A stretch of 64,000 nucleotides of DNA. Source: Bacillota bacterium (GTDB taxonomy: Bacteria; Bacillota; Clostridia; Lachnospirales; Lachnospiraceae). The stretch is taken from assembly GCA_029779695.1 (NCBI GenBank), contig JAKPAB010000200.1, positions 62,001 through 126,000 on the forward strand, given 5' to 3'. Positions 25,444 through 35,164 of the stretch are shown here, in pieces. The position numbers and the translations under genes are program-made. Position 1 is the stretch's first letter; each line of letters starts with the position of its first letter. The notes beneath the pieces were generated by a model. It searched no databases and had not been told where the DNA came from. It saw nothing but the letters and a program-made list of their open reading frames with translations.

Positions 25444-27704
25444 TATTCTACGCCTCTATTATAATGACCCTTCGTAAAATCATTGCTAAATCCAGATTCA
25501 TGAGTAAATTTTTTATTATTAGCAGATTTAAACATATTCATAATCTTCGAAGTCTCTTTCCCACTTTCAATCGTAAAATCTAATCTTACACTGGAAAAAC
25601 CCATCTTCTTGATCTCTTCCAACTTATCTATAAGGTTAAGCGGAATTGAATTATAAATAGTATTCATACAAACAGTACAATCATTTCTCACAGAAAAGAA
25701 TTTTCCCTTTCTGTCTTTTAATTTAAGAATAGACGGGCACTTATCACATCCTTTTATATTTTTTCTGGTACAATCAGCCTTTATCATAAGTTCTGTTCTT
25801 CCATAAACCGAAATTATGCTTCCTGTATTATCTCTATGTCCTAGTTCTGCCTTATTAAGTTCAAATGGAGCCATATTTATTTTATAACCCAATGATCTAA
25901 AAGCATCAACCGCATTATCATTATACGTATATAATCTATGCTCTAAAATAACAATATTTCTAGGTATTCCAATTTTATCTAAGAATCCTAGATTGTCAAA
26001 GCTTGAAGCAACATACATATCAAAATCTTTAATAATATCTTTATTTTTATCCAGATAACAATAGGCCCTATCTCTTAGTACCTGAGGTAATTTCAACATC
26101 GCGCGTGAACCAGTATCATGCGCCAATTCAATATAATGATTTAATTTTGAATGATCTATATCCAAAAAACTATGATCAAAAATAATAACTGTTTTTCCAT
26201 CTGCATAATTTATGACTTCATTAAATTGATCCGTATCTGTTACCAAAATATAAGTATTGATTTCGTCACACGATAATTTATTGTATTCTTTTCCAGAATA
26301 TTGTTCTACAGCATAACTATCGGTTGTCTTTTCTGCATGATATGATTTTTTGATTTTATTTTTGTCACTATAAAACAAATCAATTATTTTTTCTTCGAGT
26401 TTTGAGATAAATTCTCTTCTATAAGCATTTATCTTACCCATAGGCATAAAAATATCTGTATCCATTTCGATTTCAATATTATCTATTTCAAATATTGTAT
26501 TTCCTGTTTTCTCTAACTGTTTATTAACATCATCACGGGTTAATGGTCTGTTTTGAGCAGTCTCAGGGTAATCTCCCCAAATACAAATATCTGAGATATC
26601 AAGAAGACTAAGCCTATCATTATAAGAAACATCATTGTTATCTTTTATACTGGTAAGAATAATCGAAAATTCAGTATTTTTTTTAATGATTACCTTAATT
26701 GAAATCTCAAGCTTACGTGTGCCTGTATTTATCTGATCCGTATATTCTGTCTGTTCTGTATGAAGCGAAGAATCATCCATGGACATAAGCTCTGGACCAT
26801 TGTAGTTTTTCATATAAAAATCAGTAAAACCACTACGATTTCCAAGTCCCATCAATATGTCCATATCTTCATTTGATACTTTATATAACCTGTCCGTTGA
26901 TAAATATCTGTCTATATATTTTCTATAAACTGATACGACACCGGATGCATATTCTTCAGACTTCATACGCCCTTCGATTTTTATCGAATAGACTCCTGCC
27001 TCTGAAAGTTCCGGTATATTATTTATAAGACACATATCCTTGGGGCTAAGAAGATATCTGCTATGTCCAGAAATCATTTTATTGCCATCATATAATTCAT
27101 AAGGAAGTCTACAGGGCTGAGCACATCGTCCTCTATTTCCGCTCCTTCCACCGAGCATGCTGCTCAAAAGACATTGTCCTGAATAACATACACAAATAGC
27201 GCCATGAACAAAGGCTTCAATTTCAGCTCCAGTGTTTTTATAAATATCAGATATTTCAGCAAGTGATAATTCTCTTGCAAGAACAACTCTTTTTACGCCT
27301 TGATCTTGTAAAAACGAAACTCCAAATTGAGACGTGACTGACATCTGTGTACTTGCATGCACATCTAAATCCGGGAAATTTTCACGGATAAACTTTAGTA
27401 CAGAAAAATCCTGTACTAAAACAGCATCAATTCCTGCATCTCTGTATTCTTTTATATATGAATATAATTTGCTATATTCAATGTTTTTAATAAGGGTATT
27501 GACTGTAAGAAATGCCTTTGCATTAAAAAGATGAGCATACTTTATGCCTTCAATCGCATCATTGAAACAAAAATTATCGGCATATGCCCTGGCTCCAAAC
27601 ATAGAGCCTCCGAAATATACGGCATCACAACCGGCATCAACTACTTTTTTTAAAGTTTGAAGATTACCAGCCGGTGCTAAAAGTTCTAATCCATTTTTAC
27701 TCAT
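25443..27704 (-). CDS. U32 family peptidase (large form)
   Basis: 753 residues from ATG 27704 (a TTG at 27710 would overlap the zapA stop). The N-terminal ~300 residues are the U32 domain with LELLAPAGNLQTLKKVVDAG and the signature AICVCYSGQCLLSSMLGG, RGRCAQPCRLPYELYDG. The C-terminal half resembles the DUF3656-type extension of clostridial U32 proteins and ends with a cysteine cluster (CTRKNIKGCDKCP, CTVCMNTIYN), perhaps metal binding. Related RlhA/TrhP proteins hydroxylate rRNA or tRNA, so RNA modification rather than proteolysis is quite possible. Confidence 0.86.
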   Translation of the reverse strand: MSKNGLELLAPAGNLQTLKKVVDAGCDAVYFGGSMFGARAYADNFCFNDAIEGIKYAHLFNAKAFLTVNTLIKNIEYSKLYSYIKEYRDAGIDAVLVQDFSVLKFIRENFPDLDVHASTQMSVTSQFGVSFLQDQGVKRVVLARELSLAEISDIYKNTGAEIEAFVHGAICVCYSGQCLLSSMLGGRSGNRGRCAQPCRLPYELYDGNKMISGHSRYLLSPKDMCLINNIPELSEAGVYSIKIEGRMKSEEYASGVVSVYRKYIDRYLSTDRLYKVSNEDMDILMGLGNRSGFTDFYMKNYNGPELMSMDDSSLHTEQTEYTDQINTGTRKLEISIKVIIKKNTEFSIILTSIKDNNDVSYNDRLSLLDISDICIWGDYPETAQNRPLTRDDVNKQLEKTGNTIFEIDNIEIEMDTDIFMPMGKINAYRREFISKLEEKIIDLFYSDKNKIKKSYHAEKTTDSYAVEQYSGKEYNKLSCDEINTYILVTDTDQFNEVINYADGKTVIIFDHSFLDIDHSKLNHYIELAHDTGSRAMLKLPQVLRDRAYCYLDKNKDIIKDFDMYVASSFDNLGFLDKIGIPRNIVILEHRLYTYNDNAVDAFRSLGYKINMAPFELNKAELGHRDNTGSIISVYGRTELMIKADCTRKNIKGCDKCPSILKLKDRKGKFFSVRNDCTVCMNTIYNSIPLNLIDKLEEIKKMGFSSVRLDFTIESGKETSKIMNMFKSANNKKFTHESGFSNDFTKGHYNRGVE

Positions 27705-27706
27705 TC

Positions 27707-28144
27707 TCAAAATTCGTCTGAGCCTGAATCTCCAGTACCAAGAAGCGCATCCTCAAGCGATGCTTCGAGCTTGACCTTATGGAGTTTCAGCTCTTGATTC
27801 TCTTCCTTTAGATCTGAAATCTGTTTTTCAAGTTCCTCTGTTGTAACTTGATTTGTTACAAGCTCATGCTTTAAATTATAGATTTCCTGATCTTTGTGCT
27901 TAAGATCCTGCTCATTACTTTCAACTCTGTCTTTTGCTTTAAAATAATCATCTGCAAGGTTAAGATTAAGCATAACTGTCTTCATATCAGTTGATAACTG
28001 CTTATAATTATCAAGCTTCTCAACCTCTTCAATCTTATGATTAATATATGTAGCTACCTTATGAAGATATTCTTCCTCTTCATAGCCACTTAAAGTATAC
28101 ATTTTATTTCCAATAATAACGTTTGTGCTTTTCTTTGCTGACAT
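27707..28144 (-). CDS. zapA: Cell division protein ZapA
   Basis: 145 residues. ZapA cross-links FtsZ filaments. N-terminal ZapA domain (~1-80) with TNVIIGNKMYTLSGYEEEEY, VATYINHKIEEVEKLD and KTVMLNLNLADDYFK; residues ~80-135 form a coiled coil rich in Glu, Leu and Lys. SD AAGGGG before ATG 28144. It is first in the operon with FtsW/RodA and the PBP, which fits division. The N-terminus fits ZapA clearly; the coiled coil is longer than in E. coli ZapA but usual in Clostridia. Confidence 0.88.
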   Translation of the reverse strand: MSAKKSTNVIIGNKMYTLSGYEEEEYLHKVATYINHKIEEVEKLDNYKQLSTDMKTVMLNLNLADDYFKAKDRVESNEQDLKHKDQEIYNLKHELVTNQVTTEELEKQISDLKEENQELKLHKVKLEASLEDALLGTGDSGSDEF

Positions 28145-28159
28145 AATGTCCCCTTGATT

Positions 28160-28184
28160 ACAATATCATCCCAAATAATATTGT
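28160..28184. repeat. Inverted repeat upstream of zapA
   Basis: Perfect 7 bp arms ACAATAT ... ATATTGT separated by 11 bases, in the 70-base gap between ruvB and zapA, about 16-40 bases upstream of the zapA start. No U-tract follows on either strand, so it is more like an operator or leader hairpin than a terminator. Confidence 0.5.
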
Positions 28185-28214
28185 GCTAATTATTTCATAA
28201 CCGCTTCAATTATA

Positions 28215-29213
28215 TTAGACCTTATACTCTATGTCAAAATGTTCATACGCTTCTTTTGAAGCAATTCTACCTTTAGGAGTACGAAGGATAAGACCACTTT
28301 TAACCAAGAATGGTTCATAAACTTCTTCTATTGTGCCTGAATCCTCACCAATTGAAGCTGCTAGAGTTTCAAGTCCTACTGGCCCACCATCAAATTTATT
28401 AATAATAGTTAAAAGCATGTTTCTATCTGCAGTATCAAGTCCAAATGAATCAATCTCAAGAAGATCAAGAGCTTCATCTATAACTTCTTCCTTTATTTCC
28501 CCATTATACTTTACTTCTGCATAGTCACGGACTCTTTTTAAGAGCCTATTAGCCAGTCTAGGTGTTCCTCTAGATCTCGATGCAAGACAAAACGCAGCCT
28601 TATCGTCTATATTTACATTTAATTTTTTCGCAGACTGAATAACAATATCCTTAAGCTCATTCGGAGTATAAAATTCCATATGATATAACACACCAAATCG
28701 GTCTCGAAGTGGAGCTGATAAGAGTCCAGCTCTTGTAGTAGCACCAACCAATGTGAATTTAGGCAGATCCAAACGAATAGATCTTGCAGTCTGGCCTTTT
28801 CCAATCACTATATCAATTGCATAATCTTCCATTGCCGGGTATAAAACTTCTTCGACTTGCTTATTAAGTCTGTGGATCTCATCAACAAATAAAAGATCTC
28901 CCTCGTTTAGATTACTTAAGATTGCAGCCATTTCTCCAGGTTTTTGAATTGCCGGTCCTGAAGTTATTTTTATATGAACTCCCATTTCATTAGCAATGAT
29001 TTCAGAAAGTGTTGTTTTTCCAAGTCCCGGAGGACCATAAAAAAGTACATGATCAAGAGGTTCTCCTCTATCCATAGCAGCACTGATAAAAATGCCAAGA
29101 GTCTCTTTAACTTTTTCCTGACCTATGTACTCTTTTAAGCTTTTTGGTCTAAGAGTATTTTCTGTTTTTTCTTCACCGGTTTTTATCTCGGTGGAAATAA
29201 TACGTTTTTCCAA
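28215..29213 (-). CDS. ruvB: Holliday junction branch migration helicase RuvB
   Basis: 332 residues, TTG start at 29213 with AGGATATA upstream; no in-frame ATG occurs before the conserved [22 protein letters not shown]+ motor of RuvAB. Walker [20 protein letters not shown], Walker [11 protein letters not shown], sensor [17 protein letters not shown], and C-terminal winged helix with LDTADRNML and [17 protein letters not shown]. Forty bases downstream of ruvA. Confidence 0.97.
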   Translation of the reverse strand: MEKRIISTEIKTGEEKTENTLRPKSLKEYIGQEKVKETLGIFISAAMDRGEPLDHVLFYGPPGLGKTTLSEIIANEMGVHIKITSGPAIQKPGEMAAILSNLNEGDLLFVDEIHRLNKQVEEVLYPAMEDYAIDIVIGKGQTARSIRLDLPKFTLVGATTRAGLLSAPLRDRFGVLYHMEFYTPNELKDIVIQSAKKLNVNIDDKAAFCLASRSRGTPRLANRLLKRVRDYAEVKYNGEIKEEVIDEALDLLEIDSFGLDTADRNMLLTIINKFDGGPVGLETLAASIGEDSGTIEEVYEPFLVKSGLILRTPKGRIASKEAYEHFDIEYKV

Positions 29214-29252
29214 TTTAATATATCCTATTTGATATCATCATTAATAAATTTT

Positions 29253-29858
29253 TTACATAAATGCAAGTTTTTTTAAAGCCTGCCTAATTAATTCTTCCGC
29301 ATCCATATCCTTGGCTTCAGGTATCTTGGATATTGCCTGAAGTGCCTCTGTCTGGCTATATCCAAGACTAGAAAGTGCCAGTACTGCATCATTTTTAGCT
29401 GATCCTGAAGAATTATTTGTTGATTCCTTTGAATTAAAATTTTCTTCGATTGCATCAGGAAGTGAGATCTTATCTTTTAATTCCAATATGATCTTTTTAG
29501 CTGTCTTATTTCCAAGTCCAGGAACCTTACTAAGCGTCTTGTCATCCTCTGATAAAATTGCAAATTTAATATCACTTACATTAAAAACAGAAAGACAGGC
29601 GAGTCCTATTTTGGGTCCAATTCCTGATACTGTTATTAATTGTTTAAATATATTAACATCTTCCTCATCCAAGAAACCAAACAAGGATATACCATCTTCT
29701 TTTACATGCATATAAGTATATATAAGGTATTCCTGATTGTTTTCTATTTCTGCAATGTCTCTTACCGACATATAGACAAGATAGCCTATACCATTTGCCT
29801 CGATAATAATGCTATCTTCTTTTCTTTTAAAAACCGTTCCCTGTATAAATGCTATCAT
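29253..29858 (-). CDS. ruvA: Holliday junction DNA helicase subunit RuvA
   Basis: 201 residues. Tetrameric junction-binding partner of RuvB. OB fold (~1-65, MIAFIQGTVFKRKEDSIIIE), two helix-hairpin-helix motifs (SGIGPKIGLACLSV and VPGLGNKTAKKIILELKDK), a Ser/Asn-rich flexible linker (~143-158), and domain III (DAVLALSSLGYSQTEALQAI) that contacts RuvB. Overlaps the Gx transporter gene by four bases. Confidence 0.96.
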   Translation of the reverse strand: MIAFIQGTVFKRKEDSIIIEANGIGYLVYMSVRDIAEIENNQEYLIYTYMHVKEDGISLFGFLDEEDVNIFKQLITVSGIGPKIGLACLSVFNVSDIKFAILSEDDKTLSKVPGLGNKTAKKIILELKDKISLPDAIEENFNSKESTNNSSGSAKNDAVLALSSLGYSQTEALQAISKIPEAKDMDAEELIRQALKKLAFM

Positions 29859-30379
29859 TCTGATCCCTTTATTTCAAACCCTATAATTTTGCGAAGTCTT
29901 GGAAGTAGTTCACGAGCAATTATTCCTATTACGATTCCTGTTATAATTCCGCCAACAAATAAAACTGGAAAGTATGTAAAAATATAATAATTTTCCATAA
30001 CAATGGCTGCCATTATTATCTGCCCTAAATTATGGAATATACCACCAGCTGAACTTACTGTTACAATACTGAATTTTTTTGTTTTTTTCATAATTGTCAT
30101 TATGATCATGGATAAGAAGGCACCTGATAAACTATAAACGATTGAAAACGCACTTCCAAACATGAATCCAGCGATAAATATTCTCATAACATTAATTAAT
30201 GACGCTGTTTTAAAATCATATAAATATAAAACGATAATTATAGCAAGATTAGGAAGCCCTATTTTTAAGCCTGGAATCGGGATAAAAACAGGAAGCAAGG
30301 TCTCTATGTATGAAAGAACAAGAGCAAGTGCAAGAAAAAGGCTCGTAATTCCAATGTTTTTTGTGCTTTTAACTCCCAA
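29855..30379 (-). CDS. Gx transporter family membrane protein (Hpre_diP_synt_I)
   Basis: 174 residues, TTG start at 30379 with AAGGTGAT upstream. Five or six hydrophobic helices. The sequence ITSLFLALALVLSYIETLLP and PGLKIGLPNLAIIIVLYLYD with later AGGIFHNLGQIIMAAIVM matches the family once called heptaprenyl diphosphate synthase component I and now considered an ECF-like substrate-binding membrane protein. Substrate unknown. It is co-transcribed with the NusG-II-domain protein, a very common pair. Confidence 0.87.
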   Translation of the reverse strand: MGVKSTKNIGITSLFLALALVLSYIETLLPVFIPIPGLKIGLPNLAIIIVLYLYDFKTASLINVMRIFIAGFMFGSAFSIVYSLSGAFLSMIIMTIMKKTKKFSIVTVSSAGGIFHNLGQIIMAAIVMENYYIFTYFPVLFVGGIITGIVIGIIARELLPRLRKIIGFEIKGSE

Positions 30380-30388
30380 TCTATCACC

Positions 30389-30778
30389 TTACTTTGTCAT
30401 ACTATCAAGAGAATCTGATCCTTTATCTCCCTTTATTGTTATAACTATTTTATTCGGGAGACATACGATTGTCTCTCCAACACGGGATATCTTGCCCATT
30501 TTTTCACACAATTTGTCCGGGCAATCAGCTTCCTTCATATAAACTTCATGATCCTTGATAACTACAGCATTAACCAATTTACCATTTTCTTTAATATCAA
30601 TCTCATGATCCTTATCCATTTTATACTCACCATATATTTTGTTATCTTTTTTTATCTCACATATATAACCATTTGACCTAGTCATAAAAAAATAAGCAAG
30701 AAATAAAAAAACTAGAATTATTAATGCTACAGCAAAGAAAATAATATCATATTTCATATTCGTTTTATTACTTTTCAT
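30389..30778 (-). CDS. NusG domain II-containing membrane-anchored protein
   Basis: 129 residues from ATG 30778 (ATG 30757 also possible). One N-terminal membrane helix (IIFFAVALIILVFLFLAYFF) then a small extracytoplasmic beta-domain with EADCPDKLCEKMGKISRVGE and ETIVCLPNKIVITI: the NusG-II domain signature, with three cysteines. Function unknown; always near the Gx transporter and thought to act with it or with electron transfer proteins. Starts 11 bases before the end of miaB. Confidence 0.85.
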   Translation of the reverse strand: MKSNKTNMKYDIIFFAVALIILVFLFLAYFFMTRSNGYICEIKKDNKIYGEYKMDKDHEIDIKENGKLVNAVVIKDHEVYMKEADCPDKLCEKMGKISRVGETIVCLPNKIVITIKGDKGSDSLDSMTK

Positions 30779-32210
30779 TAATTTCGCCAATATAATAAAA
30801 TCCCTTAACTTTTGTAAGTTTAACCGGTACAATTTTACCAATATTTGATGTATCGGCTGTAAAATGTACAACAGAATTATTATCAAGTCTTCCTGTAAGC
30901 ATGGATGGATCTTCTTTATCTATTTCTTCACACAAAACAGGAAGAGTCATTCCACCAAGTTCATTTGTCTTCTCGCGTCCAATTTTCTGAACTTCTGACA
31001 ACAGTCTGTCAAATCGGTCTTTCACAATATCCTGTGTGATCTGATTATCCATTTCTGCAGCAGGTGTTCCTGTTCTTCTTGAATATTGAAATGTAAAAGC
31101 ACTATCGTATCTTACTTTTTTAACAACATCCATGGTTTCAAGAAAGTCTTCCTCTGTTTCTCCTGGGAATCCTACTATTATATCAGTTGTAATAGCACAA
31201 TCAGGTATATTCTTTTTGATTTTGTCTACAAGAGAAAGATATTTATCTTTTGTATAATGCCTATTCATCTTTGCCAAGATTTCAGTTGATCCTGACTGTA
31301 ATGGAAGGTGAATATGATGGCAGACATGCTCACAGTCCCTTACTGCTTCGATCAGATCATCCGATAGGTCTTTGGGATGCGGTGTCATAAATCTAATTCT
31401 TTTTAACCCTTGGATTTTATCTACTTCTCTTAACAGATCTGAAAATCTATAATCACGGTCTAGTGTCTTACCATATGAATTGACATTCTGACCAAGCAGC
31501 ATGATTTCTATTACTCCATCATCAACCATTCTCTGGATCTCAGCAATTATATCCTCAGGTTCTCTGCTTCTCTCTCTTCCACGTACATAAGGAACAATGC
31601 AATAACTGCAAAAATTATTGCATCCAAACATTATATTTATACCAGTCTTAAACTTATAGGTTCTATCACAGGGAAGATCCTCCACAATTTCTTTGGCTTC
31701 TTCCCATATTTCAATTATTTTCTTATCCTGGATAAGATTCTTGACAACTATTTCTGCCAGTTCATGGATATTATGAGTTCCGAACATGATATCAACAAAA
31801 TTGTAACTGCTTTTTATCTTGTCAACTATCTGTTTTTCCTGCATCATACATCCACAGATACCTATTTTCATATCCGGATTTTTATCCTTATATCCATGTA
31901 GGATCCCGAGTCTTCCGTAGACTCTGTTGTCAGCATTCTCTCTAACAGAACACGTATTAAATATTACAAGATCCGCATCTTCTGAATCAATATTCAGATA
32001 ACCAATCTTTTCCAGTATTCCTCTTAACTTTTCGGAATCTCTAGAATTCATCTGACAACCAAATGTTGTGACATGGCAGGTTAATTTTTTACCAATAGAT
32101 GCTTCTTTTATATTTAATAATTCCTGACCTATCTCAATAAAAAAATTTTGTCTCTCAGGTTCATTTTCAGGTGCTTTATTTATATCAATCACGTATCTGT
32201 CCATTTCCAT
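30768..32210 (-). CDS. miaB: tRNA-2-methylthio-N6-dimethylallyladenosine synthase
   Basis: 480 residues. Radical SAM methylthiotransferase that converts i6A37 to ms2i6A37 in tRNA. N-terminal extension of ~40 residues typical of Firmicute MiaB, UPF0004 cysteines in TFGCQMNSRDSEK, NTCSVRENA and GICGCMMQEK, radical SAM GCNNFCSYCIVPYVRGRE, and a C-terminal TRAM domain. The start overlaps proA by 26 bases and lacks a clear Shine-Dalgarno, so translation may be coupled. Confidence 0.95.
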   Translation of the reverse strand: MEMDRYVIDINKAPENEPERQNFFIEIGQELLNIKEASIGKKLTCHVTTFGCQMNSRDSEKLRGILEKIGYLNIDSEDADLVIFNTCSVRENADNRVYGRLGILHGYKDKNPDMKIGICGCMMQEKQIVDKIKSSYNFVDIMFGTHNIHELAEIVVKNLIQDKKIIEIWEEAKEIVEDLPCDRTYKFKTGINIMFGCNNFCSYCIVPYVRGRERSREPEDIIAEIQRMVDDGVIEIMLLGQNVNSYGKTLDRDYRFSDLLREVDKIQGLKRIRFMTPHPKDLSDDLIEAVRDCEHVCHHIHLPLQSGSTEILAKMNRHYTKDKYLSLVDKIKKNIPDCAITTDIIVGFPGETEEDFLETMDVVKKVRYDSAFTFQYSRRTGTPAAEMDNQITQDIVKDRFDRLLSEVQKIGREKTNELGGMTLPVLCEEIDKEDPSMLTGRLDNNSVVHFTADTSNIGKIVPVKLTKVKGFYYIGEINEK

Positions 32211-33471
32211 AAATCACATATTTATAAGTACAAAGCGCATCTAATCCCATAGGACCTCTTGCATGGAGTTTCTGAGTACTGATACCTATCTCAGCTCCAA
32301 AACCGAATTCATGTCCATCTGTAAAACGAGTAGATGCATTAACATAGACACAAGCTGAATCTACAAATTCCAAGAATTTATTAGCATTGTCATAATCCTT
32401 TGTAATTATTGATTCCGAATGACCTGTATTATATCTATTTATATGATCTATAGCTTCATCGATTGAAGATACGACCTTAACAGACATAATGTAATCCAAG
32501 TATTCTTTTCCCCAATCTTCATCATTTGCTTTTATTGCATCAGGTAAAATTGAATTTGAAATATAATCTGTTCTTATCTCTACATTTCTTGCCTTTAATT
32601 CTCTATACATCATAGGTAAAAATTCTTTGGCAATCGATTTATGGACCAATAATGATTCCATTGCATTACAAACTCCTACCCTCTGCGTTTTGGCATTAAT
32701 TATAATGTTAAGTGCCATATCAAAGTCAGCAGACTCATCCACATATACATGACAGTTTCCTGTTCCTGTCTCAATAACAGGAACCGTAGAATTATTAACA
32801 ACAGCAGCAATAAGCCCTGCTCCGCCCCTTGGAATAAGCACATCTACATATTTATTCATTTTCATAAATGCATTTGTTATTTCTCTGTCAGATCCCGGGA
32901 TATATGAAATACAACTATCATCAATCCCTGCAATACTAAGGCCTTTTTTAAGAGCTTTGACAATTTCCATATTAGAATTTTCTGCAGCTCTTCCGCCCTT
33001 TAATATACAGGAATTACCTGTTTTAAAACATAATCCAAAGACATCAGATGTAACATTAGGCCTTGCTTCATATATAACTCCCACAACCCCCATAGGAACT
33101 GATTTTTTTCCTATTAGAAGCCCATTAGGTCTTTTCTTCATGTAAGAGATATTACCTATAGGATCATCTAGTGCTACTAGTTCCATAAGCCCATCAGCCA
33201 TTGCATTGATTCTATCTATATCCAGTTTCAGCCTATCATAAAGAGGTTTTGGCATATTGTCATCTTCAGCATTTTTGAGATCAATGCTGTTTGCCCTCAG
33301 AATATCATCAGAAGATGACCTTAAAATCTCACTGCATATCTTAATTGCATTGTTTTTTTTATTTGTATCAAGATGACCTGTGTATACTGATGCCTTCTTG
33401 GAAGATTCACATAGCTTTTTCAAATCCCCAATTGTAAAAATATACTCATCATTTGTATTATTCATTGTCAT
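32185..33471 (-). CDS. proA: Glutamate-5-semialdehyde dehydrogenase
   Basis: 428 residues from ATG 33471; ATG 33465 or an upstream start at 33489 are alternatives. NADPH-dependent reduction of glutamyl-5-phosphate, proline step 2. The catalytic cysteine lies in TQRVGVCNAMESLLVHKS; GVIYEARPNVTSDVFGLC and LIPRGGAGLIAAVV are further family blocks; the end GPMGLDALCTYKYVIYGNGQ is the usual C-terminus. Overlaps the 5-FCL gene by 14 bases. ProB is two genes upstream. Confidence 0.95.
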   Translation of the reverse strand: MTMNNTNDEYIFTIGDLKKLCESSKKASVYTGHLDTNKKNNAIKICSEILRSSSDDILRANSIDLKNAEDDNMPKPLYDRLKLDIDRINAMADGLMELVALDDPIGNISYMKKRPNGLLIGKKSVPMGVVGVIYEARPNVTSDVFGLCFKTGNSCILKGGRAAENSNMEIVKALKKGLSIAGIDDSCISYIPGSDREITNAFMKMNKYVDVLIPRGGAGLIAAVVNNSTVPVIETGTGNCHVYVDESADFDMALNIIINAKTQRVGVCNAMESLLVHKSIAKEFLPMMYRELKARNVEIRTDYISNSILPDAIKANDEDWGKEYLDYIMSVKVVSSIDEAIDHINRYNTGHSESIITKDYDNANKFLEFVDSACVYVNASTRFTDGHEFGFGAEIGISTQKLHARGPMGLDALCTYKYVIYGNGQIRD

Positions 33472-34186
33472 GTCTTTCTGTAAAATCAAATATTCCTGCT
33501 TCAGTTATCAGAATGTTCATCGGAACATCCCATTCTTCAACAGGGAGACGATTTTCAACCTGATCCTCATAACATATACCTATTTTTAAAAGATTTTTTT
33601 GACTTGAAAGGAAATTATCATAATAACCCTTTCCAAATCCTACCCTATTCCCTTTTCTGTCAAATACCACACCGGGAACTATACACAAACCTTCAAAAGT
33701 ATTTTTCCATTTATCTGTGTTTCCAACCGGTTCAGGAATATCCATTGCTCCAATAGTAAAGCTGTTTAGGTTGTTAACTCTGAAAAAATCAATTTTATCA
33801 TTGTATATCTTTGGAAAATAAATATTATATCCGGCCTTAAGAAGATCTCTAAACATAGGATGAATAGCTGTTTCACGTCCTACTGGATAAAACAAGAGAA
33901 TATTCTTTCTTATTTTATTCTTTTTATTTTTACCGTCATTTTTATTCTTACTATCATTTTCGGCCAATTCAACATGTTCAATCTTATTATCAAAACTAAA
34001 ACTTGAAATCTTTGATAATAAATTCATATAATTTTCTGCTGTATTTTGTTCATCATTAAAAATTAAGGATCTAAGATTTTCCAGAATCAGGTTTGAAGAA
34101 TCATATGCTGTTCCTGCTTCCATTTCATCTCGGGATGCAATATGTTTTTTCCTGATTGTATTCAAAAGCTCATTATTGCCTTCCAT
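33458..34186 (-). CDS. 5-formyltetrahydrofolate cyclo-ligase with low-complexity insert
   Basis: 242 residues from ATG 34186, chosen because GGAG stands six bases before it; ATG 34198 has no ribosome site. Converts 5-formyl-THF to 5,10-methenyl-THF with ATP. N-terminus IRKKHIASRDEM, then FYPVGRETAIHPMFRDL, LCIVPGVVFDRKGNRVGFG and GKGYYDNFLSS, the ATP/folate signature. The family is usually 180-200 residues; here ~40 extra residues (~60-100) are Asn/Lys/Asp rich (NDSKNKNDGKNKKNK). It separates proB from proA, an unusual interruption. Confidence 0.9.
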   Translation of the reverse strand: MEGNNELLNTIRKKHIASRDEMEAGTAYDSSNLILENLRSLIFNDEQNTAENYMNLLSKISSFSFDNKIEHVELAENDSKNKNDGKNKKNKIRKNILLFYPVGRETAIHPMFRDLLKAGYNIYFPKIYNDKIDFFRVNNLNSFTIGAMDIPEPVGNTDKWKNTFEGLCIVPGVVFDRKGNRVGFGKGYYDNFLSSQKNLLKIGICYEDQVENRLPVEEWDVPMNILITEAGIFDFTERHDNE

Positions 34187-34221
34187 GTTATTCTCCATCT
34201 ATAAAAATATAATTTTAAATA

Positions 34222-35067
34222 TCAGCTTAGATTATCATTCAGATAATCAATCAAATCAAAATTAGTATTTTTATTGGCCCAAAAATGTGTGCCAATAAAA
34301 TCATCATCAAATATCTCATGCAAAACTGAAACATCACGTCCATTTGCAATTATCATATCTGCACCAGATGCTGTAGCTATTTGTGCAGCCCTTATCTTTG
34401 TCGTCATACCACCGGTCCCTATATCACTGCCAGGAGTATTTGAGGCCATGCTCTGTATTCGTTCATCAACACAAGAAACATCACTTATTAGCTTGGCCCC
34501 TGGAGTTTTCCTAGGATCCGAATCATATAGACCATTGATATCGGATAACAAAATCAAAAGATCTGCACTTGTAAGAGATGTTACCATTGCTGAAAGTGTA
34601 TCGTTATCACCAAACTTCATCTCATATGTAGAAATTGTATCATTTTCATTAACAATAGGTATCACACCCATTTTAAATAGAGATTCAAATGTATTCAATG
34701 CATTTATTCTAGATACATTGTCTACAATTGTATTTTTCGTCATCAGTACCTGACCACATCTCTCATTGTATTCAGAAAACAACCTTGAATAAATTGACAT
34801 AAGACCGGCCTGTCCTACTGCAGCCAATGCCTGTTTCTCTGGAAGAGAATCCGGCTTACTGGAAAATCCCATTCTTAGTCTGCCGAAAGCTACTGCTCCC
34901 GATGAAACAAGACATACATCTTTTCCTTGATTTCTGATATCTGAAAGTTCTCTTACAAGCTTTTCAATTTTTACCAGATCCGGATGACCTGTATCCGGAT
35001 GTGTAAGAGAATTAGAACCTATTTTTACAATTATTCTTTTCTTATCTTTAAACTTATTTTTTTCCAT
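34222..35067 (-). CDS. proB: Glutamate 5-kinase (without PUA domain)
   Basis: 281 residues from ATG 35067 (AAAGGCG upstream). Phosphorylates glutamate, proline step 1, feedback inhibited by proline. Seen: RIIVKIGSNSLTHP, CLVSSGAVAFGRLRMGF, DNDTLSAMVTSL and DIGTGGMTTKIRAAQIA of the amino acid kinase fold. It stops after the kinase domain, lacking the C-terminal PUA domain of E. coli ProB; this short form is known in Firmicutes. First gene of the operon after the Rnf terminator. Confidence 0.94.
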   Translation of the reverse strand: MEKNKFKDKKRIIVKIGSNSLTHPDTGHPDLVKIEKLVRELSDIRNQGKDVCLVSSGAVAFGRLRMGFSSKPDSLPEKQALAAVGQAGLMSIYSRLFSEYNERCGQVLMTKNTIVDNVSRINALNTFESLFKMGVIPIVNENDTISTYEMKFGDNDTLSAMVTSLTSADLLILLSDINGLYDSDPRKTPGAKLISDVSCVDERIQSMASNTPGSDIGTGGMTTKIRAAQIATASGADMIIANGRDVSVLHEIFDDDFIGTHFWANKNTNFDLIDYLNDNLS

Positions 35068-35148
35068 AACAAAAACGCCTTTCAAAAAAGTCATCCCTAA
35101 ATGTAACATATTTGTATGAAAAAATAAACTAATTATCGCTTTTACTGC

Positions 35149-35154
35149 ATTATA
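35149..35154 (-). promoter_or_regulatory. Possible -10 box for the proB operon
   Basis: Minus strand TATAAT at 35154-35149, ~80 bases before proB, directly after the Rnf terminator. No good -35 at 16-18 bases, so this is only a suggestion supported by position. Confidence 0.35.
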
Positions 35155-35164
35155 ATTGCCTTTT

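Noticed and set aside
10909-32210. Two methylthiotransferases taken as duplicates
   Set aside because: They are RimO and MiaB, distinguished by N-terminal extension and signature sequences.
34222-35067. ProB looks truncated (no PUA domain)
   Set aside because: PUA-less glutamate kinases are normal in Firmicutes and the kinase motifs are complete.
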